From UBA12014 sp029248335 (lineage in GTDB: Bacteria; Planctomycetota; Phycisphaerae; Phycisphaerales; SM1A02): 24,210 nucleotides of DNA. The notes below the pieces were generated by a model, which was not told where the DNA came from, did no database searches, and saw only the letters and a program-made list of their open reading frames with translations. Below, one piece after another: positions 14,339-22,757 of this stretch. The position numbers and the translations under genes were made by a program. Each line of letters starts with the position of its first letter. The stretch's first letter is position 1. Location: contig JAQWJM010000033.1 in assembly GCA_029248335.1 (NCBI GenBank), positions 1 through 24,210 on the forward strand, given 5' to 3'.

Positions 14339-16120
14339 TCAGCCGGCTTCGGTGTCCTGCCGCGACGCGGGATCCTCATCCCGGTTCCAGTGGATGAAAT
14401 CGTTCTCCTCGGGTCGGGAGATCGTCATCGACGGCGCCTTCTTGTCGATCTTCGCGGTGATCCAACCTTCGTTGATCATCGCCTCCATCGCCTGCACCGC
14501 GAGCTTGATCGGCGAGCGATGGGTCTGGGTTCGACCCGGCCCACCGAAGTACTCGATAATCATCTTGTGGATGCGATCGATCCGCGTCTCCTTTTCGAGC
14601 ACGTCGACCACGACCTTGAAGATCCCGGTGAGTGGCAGACGGTTCTGGCCACGAACCCAGCATTCCTCCCGTTCGATCCGGCCCTCGGTGTAGACGGGCA
14701 TCACCCGACGTTCCGCGTTTCGCAGGTTCAGCTTCAGGACGTTGTTGCGGTTCAGCGCCCAGTCGCCCTTCTTGTCGGTCAGGACCCAGAGCACCTGCTT
14801 CAGCGAGGAGAGATCGCAGGTACCGAGCGCGGGTGTCGAAGAGCTCTCGTTGGTGAAACCGCCCTGTGCGAGCCAGCGCCACGCGGCTTCCGGCGACATC
14901 TTGATGCCGGATTCCTTCGCGATCTCCGCGCAGTGGTCCTGGAGATCGGTGAACTGTCCGTTCGAGGCGTACCAGAAGTCCGCGAACTGAATGTGCTGCC
15001 GGACCCGCCGAAGCTGCGAATCGCTCACCGACTGCTTGAGCCAGTCGGCATCCTCGTGCTCGCCGTCCTTCGGATCGGCGTCGAGGAGTTCCGCCAGTGA
15101 GTAGGCGAGTTCGCGGGCGCCGGTGTGCGCGAGGGTCATGCCCGCCGCGAGGATCGGATCCGCGAAACCGACGGACTCGCCGACGAGGAACCAGTTCTCG
15201 CCGTGACCTCTCGACGCGGTGAACGACCAGTCCTTGGTCGCCTCGACCATGCCGCGGGGGGTCGCGTTGCGAACGAGGGCGGAGATCCGCTCATCGTTCG
15301 CGATGGCTTCGTGGTAGCAGTCCTCGACGCTCTTGCCGAGCTCCTTGTAGTGGTCCTTGGGCAACACGTAGCCGATCGACGTCCGGGTGGGACCGAGCGG
15401 AATGAACCAGATCCATCCCGCGGCCTGACTCATCACCTGCACGCGGGTGGCGCCGGAGCCGACCTCGATCGCCCACTCGGCATTCTCCCAGTAATCCCAG
15501 AAGGCGACGTTCTGAAGCTTGGTCTCGGGCTTCGTCTCGACGCCCATCGCCCGCCGGAGGGTTCCGACGTGACCGGACGCATCGACGTAGTACCGGGCGA
15601 CCACGGTGCTGCCGTCACCGAGCCGCAATCCCTCGACGCGGTCTCCGTCATGCAGCACTTCGACGACCTGGGTCTCCTGTCGGACCTCGGCGCCGAGACT
15701 TCCGGCGTGGTCGAGCAGGATCTCGTCGTAGACCGCCCGGTCGACCTGGAACGCCGTCAACTGGCGGAGTCCTTCGTACGGTGTGGGGCGGACGAGCTTC
15801 TCCACGTCGCTCGGGGCCGCGAAGTCGAAGTTCCAGAGTTCGGGGTTCTTCCCCCACCGATAGGTCGCGCCGATCTTCAGCGGGAAGCCGGCGCCCTCGA
15901 TCTCGTCCCAGCAACCCATCTCGTGGATGATCCCGCTGATCGCGGGAAGCTGGCTCTCGCCGACATGGTCGCGCGGGAACTTCTCCTTCTCGAGGACGAG
16001 GATGTTCGCGTCGGGTCGGTACTTGGCGAGCAGCGCGGCGGTCGTGGAACCGGCCGGGCCGCCTCCGATGATCGCGACGTCGCACTCGATGACTTTTCCG
16101 GTTCCGGACATGCCGACCAT
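14339..16120 (-). CDS. FAD-dependent oxidoreductase of the flavin-dependent halogenase type
   Basis: A 593-residue flavoprotein. The FAD-binding Rossmann motif is IIGGGPAGS at residues 17-25, followed by GES at 54-56 and Lys82 in GFPLKIGATYRWG, where PltA/CmlS-type halogenases carry the lysine that handles hypohalous acid. WIWFIP at 236-241 matches the WxWxIP signature, and GENWFLVGESVGFADPILAAGM at 307-328 is the second FAD region. The chemistry could therefore be halogenation of a pyrrole, phenol or carrier-bound substrate, or an ordinary oxidation by a relative. The C-terminal 230 residues are unlike short tryptophan halogenases. The start at 16120 has GGAG seven bases upstream. No carrier protein, flavin reductase or biosynthetic genes are adjacent. 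Confidence 0.85.
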   Translation of the reverse strand: MVGMSGTGKVIECDVAIIGGGPAGSTTAALLAKYRPDANILVLEKEKFPRDHVGESQLPAISGIIHEMGCWDEIEGAGFPLKIGATYRWGKNPELWNFDFAAPSDVEKLVRPTPYEGLRQLTAFQVDRAVYDEILLDHAGSLGAEVRQETQVVEVLHDGDRVEGLRLGDGSTVVARYYVDASGHVGTLRRAMGVETKPETKLQNVAFWDYWENAEWAIEVGSGATRVQVMSQAAGWIWFIPLGPTRTSIGYVLPKDHYKELGKSVEDCYHEAIANDERISALVRNATPRGMVEATKDWSFTASRGHGENWFLVGESVGFADPILAAGMTLAHTGARELAYSLAELLDADPKDGEHEDADWLKQSVSDSQLRRVRQHIQFADFWYASNGQFTDLQDHCAEIAKESGIKMSPEAAWRWLAQGGFTNESSSTPALGTCDLSSLKQVLWVLTDKKGDWALNRNNVLKLNLRNAERRVMPVYTEGRIEREECWVRGQNRLPLTGIFKVVVDVLEKETRIDRIHKMIIEYFGGPGRTQTHRSPIKLAVQAMEAMINEGWITAKIDKKAPSMTISRPEENDFIHWNRDEDPASRQDTEAG

Positions 16121-16383
16121 TTGATTGCTCCGCGAATTCGATCTGGGATCAGTGGGTAGGGAACGAGGGACACCTTCAGGCGAGCGGGAACACCGCCGTC
16201 CACCCCATCGACGCGAAGCCCTTCCGCGAGGGTCCGCTTCACGAAGTTCGAACAGAACGTCTACCTGAACTATCGGCACGACGCAGCGACGAGGTGACCC
16301 GCCACCCCTGATTCTAGGAGGCGAAAGGACATGTTCAACTGGAATCGGTCCCGAGCGAGCAAACGAAGCCCGAGCGACCGTGA
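16121..16383. other. 263-base intergenic region with a Shine-Dalgarno-led short ORF
   Basis: The largest gap in the window, between the flavoprotein start and the end of the Wsp output gene. It contains a perfect AGGAGG at 16316-16321 nine bases before an ATG at 16331 on the plus strand. That frame runs 65 codons but overlaps the output gene antisense for most of its length. Just upstream, a plus-strand frame ending in a TGA near 16297 reads KFEQNVYLNYRHDAATR with codon use like real genes but no start codon. A 9-base direct repeat CCCGAGCGA (16350 and 16369, period 19) is also present. No confident gene is called. Confidence 0.4.
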
Positions 16384-17562
16384 TCAGTGGAAATCGATTT
16401 CCAGAATCGAAAAATCGTCCTCGAACTGCTCGGAACCCATTAATTCTCGGCCCTTGGCCCGGAGGGTGTCGATCCGGTCCTCATCCGGGTCGAGTGGCCG
16501 GCTCATGAATTCCTGGAACTCGTCGTAATCCCACATCTCGCCCGCCGTGGTCTTCAATTCGAAGACACCGTCGCTGAAGACGAAGAGACGGTCGCCGGGC
16601 GCGAGCTTGATGGTCCCGATCTGGGCGTCCATGTCCGGAATCGCGCCGATCACCATGTTCTGGGAAGGCAACCAGTCGTGTCCACCGCCGGCTCGCATCA
16701 CCAGGGAGGGCGGATGACCACCCCCGCACCAGGTGAGTTCCGACGTCCGCCGGTCGTAGACCGCGTAGAACAGCGTGAAGAACATGCCCCCGTGGTCCAT
16801 CATCTGGAACGAATCGTTGAGGCGGGACACGACCCTGGCCGGATCGGCGAGGATCTCCGCGTCGCGGATTCCGCTCCGGATGAGGTTGATCACCGAGATC
16901 GAGAGCAGTGCGGGACCGACCCCGTGACCACAGACGTCGAGCAGGTACACCGCGAAACGATTCTCGTCGATCCAGTGGTATCCGAAGCTGTCTCCGCCGA
17001 GCGACGCCGACGGAATGAACGACCACCGCGTCGAGATGATTCCTTCGATCGGCTCGCTGAGAAGACTCTCGACGTAGTTCGCGGCCTTCTGCAGTTCGCC
17101 GCGGAGATGCGACTCACTGACTTCGAGCAGGCGAAACGCCTCGTTTCGCTGGATCGCCGCGATGTAGCCGGCACTGTGATATCGAATGCGGGCCACGAGT
17201 TCGAGGGCGTCGGGAAGCTTGACGATGTAGTCGTTCGCGCCACGCCGGAAAGCCTCGGCCTTCGTGGTCCCCTCCTCGCGGGAACTCAGGACGACGATCG
17301 GAACCTCCGCGGTGTCCGGTGCCTCCCGATAGGCCGTCACGAGATCGAGCCCGTCCACCTCGGGCATCACCAGATCCTGCAGGATCACCGTTGGGTTGAA
17401 TTCGCTCGCGGTCTCGATCGCCTTCGCGGGATCCTGGCAGTACGCGTAGGCGACGCCCTCCTCCGCGGCGAGGATGCGTCGCACCGCCTCGCCGATCATC
17501 GCCTGGTCGTCGACGAGCAGCACGCGGATTCCACTGGGACGCTCGTTCTGTGAATCGGTCAT
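16384..17562 (-). CDS. Wsp-type response regulator with PP2C (SpoIIE) phosphatase output
   Basis: A 392-residue two-domain regulator. Residues 11-130 are a receiver with acidic pair Asp18/Asp19, phosphoacceptor Asp63 in LQDLVMP and Lys115 in VKLPDA. Its sequence (LLVDDQAMIGEAVRR, TVILQDLVMP, GANDYIVKLPDALELVARIRYHS) matches what I know of WspR. A helical linker (130-170) leads to a SpoIIE/RsbU-type PP2C serine/threonine phosphatase (175-390) in place of WspR's GGDEF domain. The metal-binding and core motifs are intact: GGD at 189-191, LLDVCGHG with Asp209, GGGHPP at 280-285, FSDGVFE with Asp331, and EDDFS with Asp383. It presumably dephosphorylates a protein partner when phosphorylated by the CheA upstream. 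Its ATG overlaps the cheB stop (ATGA). Confidence 0.93.
   Translation of the reverse strand: MTDSQNERPSGIRVLLVDDQAMIGEAVRRILAAEEGVAYAYCQDPAKAIETASEFNPTVILQDLVMPEVDGLDLVTAYREAPDTAEVPIVVLSSREEGTTKAEAFRRGANDYIVKLPDALELVARIRYHSAGYIAAIQRNEAFRLLEVSESHLRGELQKAANYVESLLSEPIEGIISTRWSFIPSASLGGDSFGYHWIDENRFAVYLLDVCGHGVGPALLSISVINLIRSGIRDAEILADPARVVSRLNDSFQMMDHGGMFFTLFYAVYDRRTSELTWCGGGHPPSLVMRAGGGHDWLPSQNMVIGAIPDMDAQIGTIKLAPGDRLFVFSDGVFELKTTAGEMWDYDEFQEFMSRPLDPDEDRIDTLRAKGRELMGSEQFEDDFSILEIDFH
16388..16403. repeat. Perfect 16-base palindrome at the end of the Wsp output gene
   Basis: TGGAAATCGATTTCCA is a perfect inverted repeat covering the last codons of the PP2C regulator and ending two bases short of its stop codon. 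It is markedly AT-rich for this window. It could fold as a terminator-like stem, or arise by chance from the encoded Leu-Glu-Ile-Asp-Phe-His. Confidence 0.45.
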
Positions 17563-18593
17563 CTGGTGTCTCCGGGTACGCCGAGCCGGCTTGCGACCCT
17601 GGGTCCGATTTCATCGAGCGGCAACGTCTCGACCGCGGCACCGGCTCGGATCGCCGCCGCGGGCATCCCCCAGACGGCACTCGACGCCTCGTCCTGGGCG
17701 ATGGTGTGCCAGCCCGCCGCCCGAAGTCGCTCCAGGCCCACGGCCCCATCGGTTCCCATGCCCGTGAGGAGGACCGCGATCCCATGATGCGACGTCTCCG
17801 CCGCGGAGGCGAAGAGTTCGTCCACCGATGGTCGGTGAAGGCGATCTTCGGTGTCCGGACGATGAGCATAACCGCGGTCGCTCAGGACCAGATGTTCGTT
17901 GGTCGACGCGACCACGACCACGCCCGGTTCGATCGCACCGGGCGCCGACTCGACCACGGTGTGTCCCGTGACCTCCTGAAGCCAGTGGACCAGGCCGCCC
18001 ACGAACTGGTGATCGATGTGCTGGACCACGACCACCGGTATCGAGAGCGGGCGTGGAAGCGCGGAGATGACCGTGCGAATCGCCTGCGGCCCCCCGGTCG
18101 ACGCACCGATCAGCATGATCGAAGGCCGATGCGGAGCCGAAGACACGCTGCCGGTCGGCGTCGCGTTCGGACGCGACGTCGACACGACCTCGCGGAATCC
18201 GGCCGGATCCCGCATCAGGCGATCGATCCGATCGAGAAGCGGCCCGTCACCTGAGAATCGCCCATCGAGACCGAAGGTCGGCGTCTCGATCGCGTCGATC
18301 GCCCCGGCCGCCATCGCCTTGACGACCCTTCTCGCGTTGCCGGTCACCGATGCGGTCACCACCAGGATCGGGCAGGGGTACTCCTCCATGATGATCCGCG
18401 TGGCGGTCTCGCCATCCATCTCGGGCATCACCAGATCCATCAGGATCAGATCGGGGAGATCCTCGCCCGTCTTCTCGACGGCTTCCCGTCCATCCATCGC
18501 GGTCCACGCCAGTTCGAGGCCGTCCTGCATCTCGACGATCCGGCGCAGTGCCTCGATCGCCATCCGGAGATCGTTGACGATCGCGACTCTCAT
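17559..18593 (-). CDS. Chemotaxis-type methylesterase, WspF-like
   Basis: Removes methyl groups from receptor glutamates and resets the array. The 344 residues comprise a receiver (1-115, phosphoacceptor Asp53 in LMDLVMP), a linker of about 40 residues, and the esterase domain with the catalytic triad Ser165 in GASTGG, His192 in QHID and Asp282 in GMGTDGA. The receiver lacks the usual conserved lysine: GAIDAIETPTFG has Thr104 at the Lys position, as in WspF (GALDVVDTP), so the switch may behave unlike canonical CheB. The N-terminus MRVAIVND and EALRR also match WspF. It overlaps both CheA upstream and the regulator downstream by ATGA. Confidence 0.94.
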   Translation of the reverse strand: MRVAIVNDLRMAIEALRRIVEMQDGLELAWTAMDGREAVEKTGEDLPDLILMDLVMPEMDGETATRIIMEEYPCPILVVTASVTGNARRVVKAMAAGAIDAIETPTFGLDGRFSGDGPLLDRIDRLMRDPAGFREVVSTSRPNATPTGSVSSAPHRPSIMLIGASTGGPQAIRTVISALPRPLSIPVVVVQHIDHQFVGGLVHWLQEVTGHTVVESAPGAIEPGVVVVASTNEHLVLSDRGYAHRPDTEDRLHRPSVDELFASAAETSHHGIAVLLTGMGTDGAVGLERLRAAGWHTIAQDEASSAVWGMPAAAIRAGAAVETLPLDEIGPRVASRLGVPGDTR

Positions 18594-20944
18594 GCGTCGA
18601 GCCCCAGAAGATCACGGACCGTCTCGACGAACGATCCCTCGCGGAAGCTTCCCTTGGTCAGATAGGCGTCCGCCCCGGCGTGCATGCCCGCAAGTCGATC
18701 CGCCTCGCGATCCTTGTACGACACCACCACCACCGGAATCCGCTTGAACCGCTCGTCGGCGCGGAGCGTGGTGACGAATTCGATTCCGTTCATCCGCGGC
18801 ATGTCGACATCGGTCACCACGAGGTCGTAGGAACCGGATTGCAGAGCGTTCCATCCGTCGACCCCGTCGACCGCGACATCGACCTGCAGGCCCATCTGGG
18901 TGAGGATCTGTCGCTCCACCTCGCGAACCGTCATCGAATCCTCCACCACGAGCACCCGCGTCACCTTCTCCGACTCCGCGGCGGTCTTCGCTCGACCGGT
19001 CCCACGAAGCCGGCCGTCGCCGAGCAGTTGATGGATCGACTTCAGGACGTCCTCGACGTCGATGATGAAGAGCGGGCTGCCGTCATCGAGCATCGCGACC
19101 GAAGCGACGTGCGGAATCCGTCCGAACCGATCATCGAGGCGACGGACCACCAGATCCTGCTCACCGAGGAAGCGATCGACCACGAGCCCGTAACGTCCCG
19201 ACGCATCGCCGACCACGACCACGCTCTCGACCTCGGGATCATCCTCGGATCCGGTCAGCTCCAGCAGCGTGGAAAGACGAATCATGCCGATCATCCCGTC
19301 TTCGTGGGGGAACTGCCGCCGCCCCTCGACCGTGGTCACCTCGGATGCGGGCACTCGAAGGACGCGGTCCAGTCTCGCGAGCGGCATGGCGAACGGTTCT
19401 CCATCCACCTCCACGAGCGCGGCTCGAACCACCGACCGCGTGACCGGCAGCTGGAGTTCGAACGTCGTTCCCACGCCAGGCGTGGATTCGACGCGGACCG
19501 CGCCTCCGACTTCGTGCACCATCGACTGGACCACGTCGAGTCCGACCCCGCGTCCGGACACCTCGGTCACCGACGATGCCGTCGAGAATCCGGGAAGGAA
19601 GAGGAAGTCGTGAAGCTCGGGTCCATCCAACCGCTCCGCCATCGCCTGGTCGACCATCCCTCGTTCGACGATCCGACGCCGCAGCGCCTCGGGATCGATT
19701 CCACCACCGTCGTCGCGCACCTTGACCAGCAGCATCCCACCCTGGTGTCTCGCTTCGAGCACCAGCGACGCCGACTCGTCCTTGCCCGCCGATCGTCGCA
19801 CGTCGGGGACCTCGATTCCATGATCGACGGCGTTCCGCAGCACATGGGTGAGCGGCGCCTCGAGCGCAGTGAGGATCTCGCGATCGACGCGGGTCCGCCC
19901 ACCGCGGACTTCGAACCGGACCTTCTTGCCGAGGGTCCGCGCGAGGTCCCGGATCATGCGGGGAAATCCGTGCCCACCGTCTTCGAAGGGTCGCATCCGA
20001 CTGCCGAGGACCTGGCCGTAGAGATCGGCGGAGATCTCCTCGGTCCGGCGGAGCAGGCCGTCGAGCTCCTCGACGAGTTCCGAAACCGCACGGCGTCCCT
20101 CGTCGACGTCTCGTCGGAGTTTCGGCAGTGGATCACCGGCGTCGCGGAACGCCGCCCCCACCCCGTCCTCCATCGATTCGAGACGACGGTCCAGTCCCAC
20201 CACCTGCTCGCGAACGCCGAGAAAACGCCGTGATGTCACCATGACCTCGCCGGCCAGTCGCATCATCCGCTCCAGTCGACCGGAATCGACTCGAACCGTC
20301 CGTGACTCCTCACCTGGAGATCCCGACACCGCGTTCGGCGCCGGGGGCTCGTCCGACAACGTCGCTGCGGGCGTCTCGGAGGACCGCGGGGTCTCCGGTG
20401 GCTCGGGCGATGTGGAGGCCTTCGCAGTCTCCGGCGGGTCAAGCGATGCCGAGGCCTTCGCGACCTCCGAGGGTTCGGGCGACGTGGTGACCTCGACCGG
20501 CCCGGAGGCCGGAGGCTGCGTGGGCGCCGCATCGGCGAAGGCATCCGCCGGCTTTCCGAGCGAGTCGACGAGGGCGTTGATCGCGGACTCGTTTTCGGCG
20601 GACCAGGGCTCGATCGCCGATTCCTCGATCGATGCAAGACCACGCAGGAGATCGGTGCCCGCGAGCAGTTGATCGACCCGGCCTGCGCTGAGCGCTTCAT
20701 CCCCCCCCTGAACCGCGACGAAGACGTCCTCCATCGCATGTGCGAGCCCCACCGCGACATCGAGCCCGATGATCCGCGCGGCCCCCTTGACGGAGTGCGC
20801 GGCCCGCATCAGTGGCTCGATCGCGACGTTCGAGTCTCCGGGATCGGATTCGAGCTGCAGGAGTCCGGCCTCGAGCGATGCGCAGTGCGTCTCCGCTTCC
20901 TCGCGGAAGAGATCGAACATCGAAAAGCCGCCGAGATCGCTCAT
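18590..20944 (-). CDS. Hybrid CheA histidine kinase with C-terminal receiver, WspE-like
   Basis: Central kinase of the array, 784 residues. P1 HPt domain (1-125) with phosphoacceptor His50 in AAHSVKGA; a 90-residue Pro/Ser/Glu-rich linker (135-215) with no P2 regulator-binding domain; P3 dimerisation helices (216-310); P4 ATPase with N box HVLRNAVDHG (367-376), G1 RDDGGGID (410-417) and GRGVGLDVV (464-472); P5 CheW-like domain (500-645); and a receiver (662-784) with Asp712 in VTDVDMP and Lys764. The ORF is open further upstream, but the ATG at 20944 has GGAGG six bases before it and overlaps the cheW stop by ATGA. The P1-P4-P5-REC layout is that of WspE. Confidence 0.95.
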   Translation of the reverse strand: MSDLGGFSMFDLFREEAETHCASLEAGLLQLESDPGDSNVAIEPLMRAAHSVKGAARIIGLDVAVGLAHAMEDVFVAVQGGDEALSAGRVDQLLAGTDLLRGLASIEESAIEPWSAENESAINALVDSLGKPADAFADAAPTQPPASGPVEVTTSPEPSEVAKASASLDPPETAKASTSPEPPETPRSSETPAATLSDEPPAPNAVSGSPGEESRTVRVDSGRLERMMRLAGEVMVTSRRFLGVREQVVGLDRRLESMEDGVGAAFRDAGDPLPKLRRDVDEGRRAVSELVEELDGLLRRTEEISADLYGQVLGSRMRPFEDGGHGFPRMIRDLARTLGKKVRFEVRGGRTRVDREILTALEAPLTHVLRNAVDHGIEVPDVRRSAGKDESASLVLEARHQGGMLLVKVRDDGGGIDPEALRRRIVERGMVDQAMAERLDGPELHDFLFLPGFSTASSVTEVSGRGVGLDVVQSMVHEVGGAVRVESTPGVGTTFELQLPVTRSVVRAALVEVDGEPFAMPLARLDRVLRVPASEVTTVEGRRQFPHEDGMIGMIRLSTLLELTGSEDDPEVESVVVVGDASGRYGLVVDRFLGEQDLVVRRLDDRFGRIPHVASVAMLDDGSPLFIIDVEDVLKSIHQLLGDGRLRGTGRAKTAAESEKVTRVLVVEDSMTVREVERQILTQMGLQVDVAVDGVDGWNALQSGSYDLVVTDVDMPRMNGIEFVTTLRADERFKRIPVVVVSYKDREADRLAGMHAGADAYLTKGSFREGSFVETVRDLLGLDA
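20400..20507. repeat. Three 36-base tandem repeats encoding the CheA linker
   Basis: Three imperfect head-to-tail 36-base units (20400-20435, 20436-20471, 20472-20507; the last more diverged) encode 12-residue repeats of the form SPEPSEVAKASA, SLDPPETAKAST in the linker between the HPt and dimerisation domains. The repeat length keeps frame, so copy number can vary without breaking the kinase. Confidence 0.75.
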
Positions 20945-21528
20945 CGCAGGCCTCCATCGAGGAGATCGAGGATTCGGTCGGAATCGAGCAGCGCGGCGTG
21001 GCGGTCCCCGAGCGGGAGCAGCCCGATGGTGTGTCGATTGAGCGAGCCAGCGACGGTCGCGGGCGAATCCACGACGTCCGCACGAGGAATTCGAACCATC
21101 CCCTCCACCTCGTCGACCGGGATCGCCCACCGTCGATCCACGGGGCCGACGATCACGAGCCTGGGATCCGGCGGAACCGCGTCGGCCGTGAGATCGAGCA
21201 GGCGGTCGAGTCGCGCGGCGGGAACGATCTCGCCGTCGACCGCGACGATTCCGGCGAGATGCTCCGCATGACGATGCGGCACGCGTCGAGCGACGCCTGG
21301 ATCATGGACCCGTCCCGCGAAGAGCGCATCGAATCCGAGCCACTCCCCCCCGATCCGCACGATCAACGCCGTGAGTTCGTCCGTCTGCACCGTCTCATGG
21401 CGATGGCCGACCAATCGCGTGTTCTCGGCCAGCGCGACGTCGTCGAGATCGCGTTCGAGCAGCCGACGCATCGCACGTCTCGGATCCGCAGGCGATCCCG
21501 ACCCGGCTTCGTTCGTGGGCTCCGTCAT
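20941..21528 (-). CDS. CheW-domain adaptor, WspD-like
   Basis: A 195-residue scaffold that joins the receptor to the CheA kinase. After a charged N-terminal tail of about 45 residues (RRAMRRLLERDLDD), a CheW beta-barrel pair is visible: LTALIVRIGGEWLGF, HLAGIVAVDGEIVPAARLDRLL, RLVIVGPVDRRWAIPVDEVEGMVRI and HTIGLLPLGDRHAALLDSDRIL. The N-terminal extension is typical of WspD, which is longer than WspB. It sits between cheR and cheA, overlapping each by four bases, exactly the WspD position. Confidence 0.9.
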   Translation of the reverse strand: MTEPTNEAGSGSPADPRRAMRRLLERDLDDVALAENTRLVGHRHETVQTDELTALIVRIGGEWLGFDALFAGRVHDPGVARRVPHRHAEHLAGIVAVDGEIVPAARLDRLLDLTADAVPPDPRLVIVGPVDRRWAIPVDEVEGMVRIPRADVVDSPATVAGSLNRHTIGLLPLGDRHAALLDSDRILDLLDGGLR

Positions 21529-22757
21529 GACGATGTCTCCCCGGGGTCCACGTCGATCCGATCCAATCGCCGCCGATGACGAGCCGCGGCCGGCAGATCT
21601 CCTTCGGCTTCCGCGATCGACACCATCATCAAGAGCGCCTCGACATGATCCGGCGAGAGGTAGAGCAGGCGACGAAGATGTTCACGGGCCACATCGAGAC
21701 GGCCGTCCTCCCGTTCGATCAAGGCGAGGAGAAACCGGATGCGCAAGTCGTCGGGGCTTCGTTCGAGGAGCGCTTCGCCGGCGACCCGGGCTTCATCGAT
21801 GCGGCCCGCATCCGCGAGTCTCCGCACCGATGCGGCATCCGGGATGACTGATCTCGCTGGTGGACGCTCCGTCCGAGGAACGGCTCGTGAACCGCCCGAA
21901 GCGACGGATGGCCGGTGCGATCGAGCGGGCGGATCGACGTTCGGTCGGACCGATCCTTTCTCCGAGACCGTCCGCCACGCGAACCCGCCTGGAACGTCCA
22001 TCGCGTCGAGCGACTGCCCGAGGTCCGCCGGCGGATCGGCGTGACCGGCGAGCAGGATTCCGTCGGTCTTCAACAAGGCCGCGGCTCGAAGGCAGAGTCG
22101 TCGCCGGGCCTCGACGTCGAGATAGATGAGGACGTTTCGACACAGGACCACGTCACAACTTCCAGTCGCGATCGAAAGCGGATCCGTGAGGATGTCGGCC
22201 TCCACGAACCGGACCATCGCGTGGATCTCGGGATCCACTCTCCAACTCGTGCCTTCGGGCTTGAATCTCGCCCGCCACGTCGATGGGAGTTCGTCCCGGA
22301 CCGCCATCGAGGGAAGAAGTCCGGACCGCGCGACGTCGATCGCCGATCGACTTCGATCCACCGCGATGATCTCGATCCGGTCACGCGGCACGCCGGCGTC
22401 GGCCAGCACCGCGGCGACCGTGAACGGTTCCTGACCGCCCGCACATCCGAGACTCGCCACTCGGAACGTGTCCTTGCCGGAACACGACGCGAGGCCGCGA
22501 TCTCGAAGGAGCTCGAACGAGGCCGGATATCGGTTGATCCAACTCTCGGGAACGGCGACCTGCTCGGAGAGGAGGCGGCGCTCGGACTCCATCGCGACGA
22601 GTCGATCCTGATACGAGCCCGCCGAGAGTCCGAGTCCGGAAGCACGACGATCGATCCAGCGGCGGACCCCGGGCTGTCCGAGAAGGTCGGATTCCAGACC
22701 GGCGAGGGCCGCGATGCGTCGTAGCTGATCGGTGGGTTCCGTCACGAGCGCGTTCAT
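21525..22757 (-). CDS. CheR methyltransferase with TPR repeats, WspC-like
   Basis: Transfers methyl groups from S-adenosylmethionine to receptor glutamates. The 410 residues have an N-terminal helical domain (1-85), a catalytic domain with the SAM motif SLGCAGGQEP at 102-111, Asp134 in AVDRSRSAID, and LCRNVLIYLD at 205-214, then a Pro/Ser/Arg-rich linker (265-305) and about two and a half TPR repeats (305-400: LADAGRIDEARVAGEALLERSPDD, then IEREDGRLDVAREHLRRLLYLSPD). CheR plus TPR is the WspC arrangement. The true start is the ATG at 22757 (MNALVTEPTD), overlapping the upstream cheW stop by ATGA; the open frame further upstream is antisense noise. Confidence 0.94.
   Translation of the reverse strand: MNALVTEPTDQLRRIAALAGLESDLLGQPGVRRWIDRRASGLGLSAGSYQDRLVAMESERRLLSEQVAVPESWINRYPASFELLRDRGLASCSGKDTFRVASLGCAGGQEPFTVAAVLADAGVPRDRIEIIAVDRSRSAIDVARSGLLPSMAVRDELPSTWRARFKPEGTSWRVDPEIHAMVRFVEADILTDPLSIATGSCDVVLCRNVLIYLDVEARRRLCLRAAALLKTDGILLAGHADPPADLGQSLDAMDVPGGFAWRTVSEKGSVRPNVDPPARSHRPSVASGGSRAVPRTERPPARSVIPDAASVRRLADAGRIDEARVAGEALLERSPDDLRIRFLLALIEREDGRLDVAREHLRRLLYLSPDHVEALLMMVSIAEAEGDLPAAARHRRRLDRIDVDPGETSS

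Noticed and set aside
10960..14379. Minus-strand open frame of about 1140 codons rich in Arg, Asp, Glu and His
   Set aside because: It is antisense to two well-recognised permeases and out of frame with the dehydrogenase; the charged low-complexity translation is typical of a GC-rich antisense shadow.
16384..17562. First thought: an ordinary stand-alone RsbU-like phosphatase
   Set aside because: The WspR-like receiver, the ATGA overlap with cheB and the wsp gene order tie it to the chemosensory operon.
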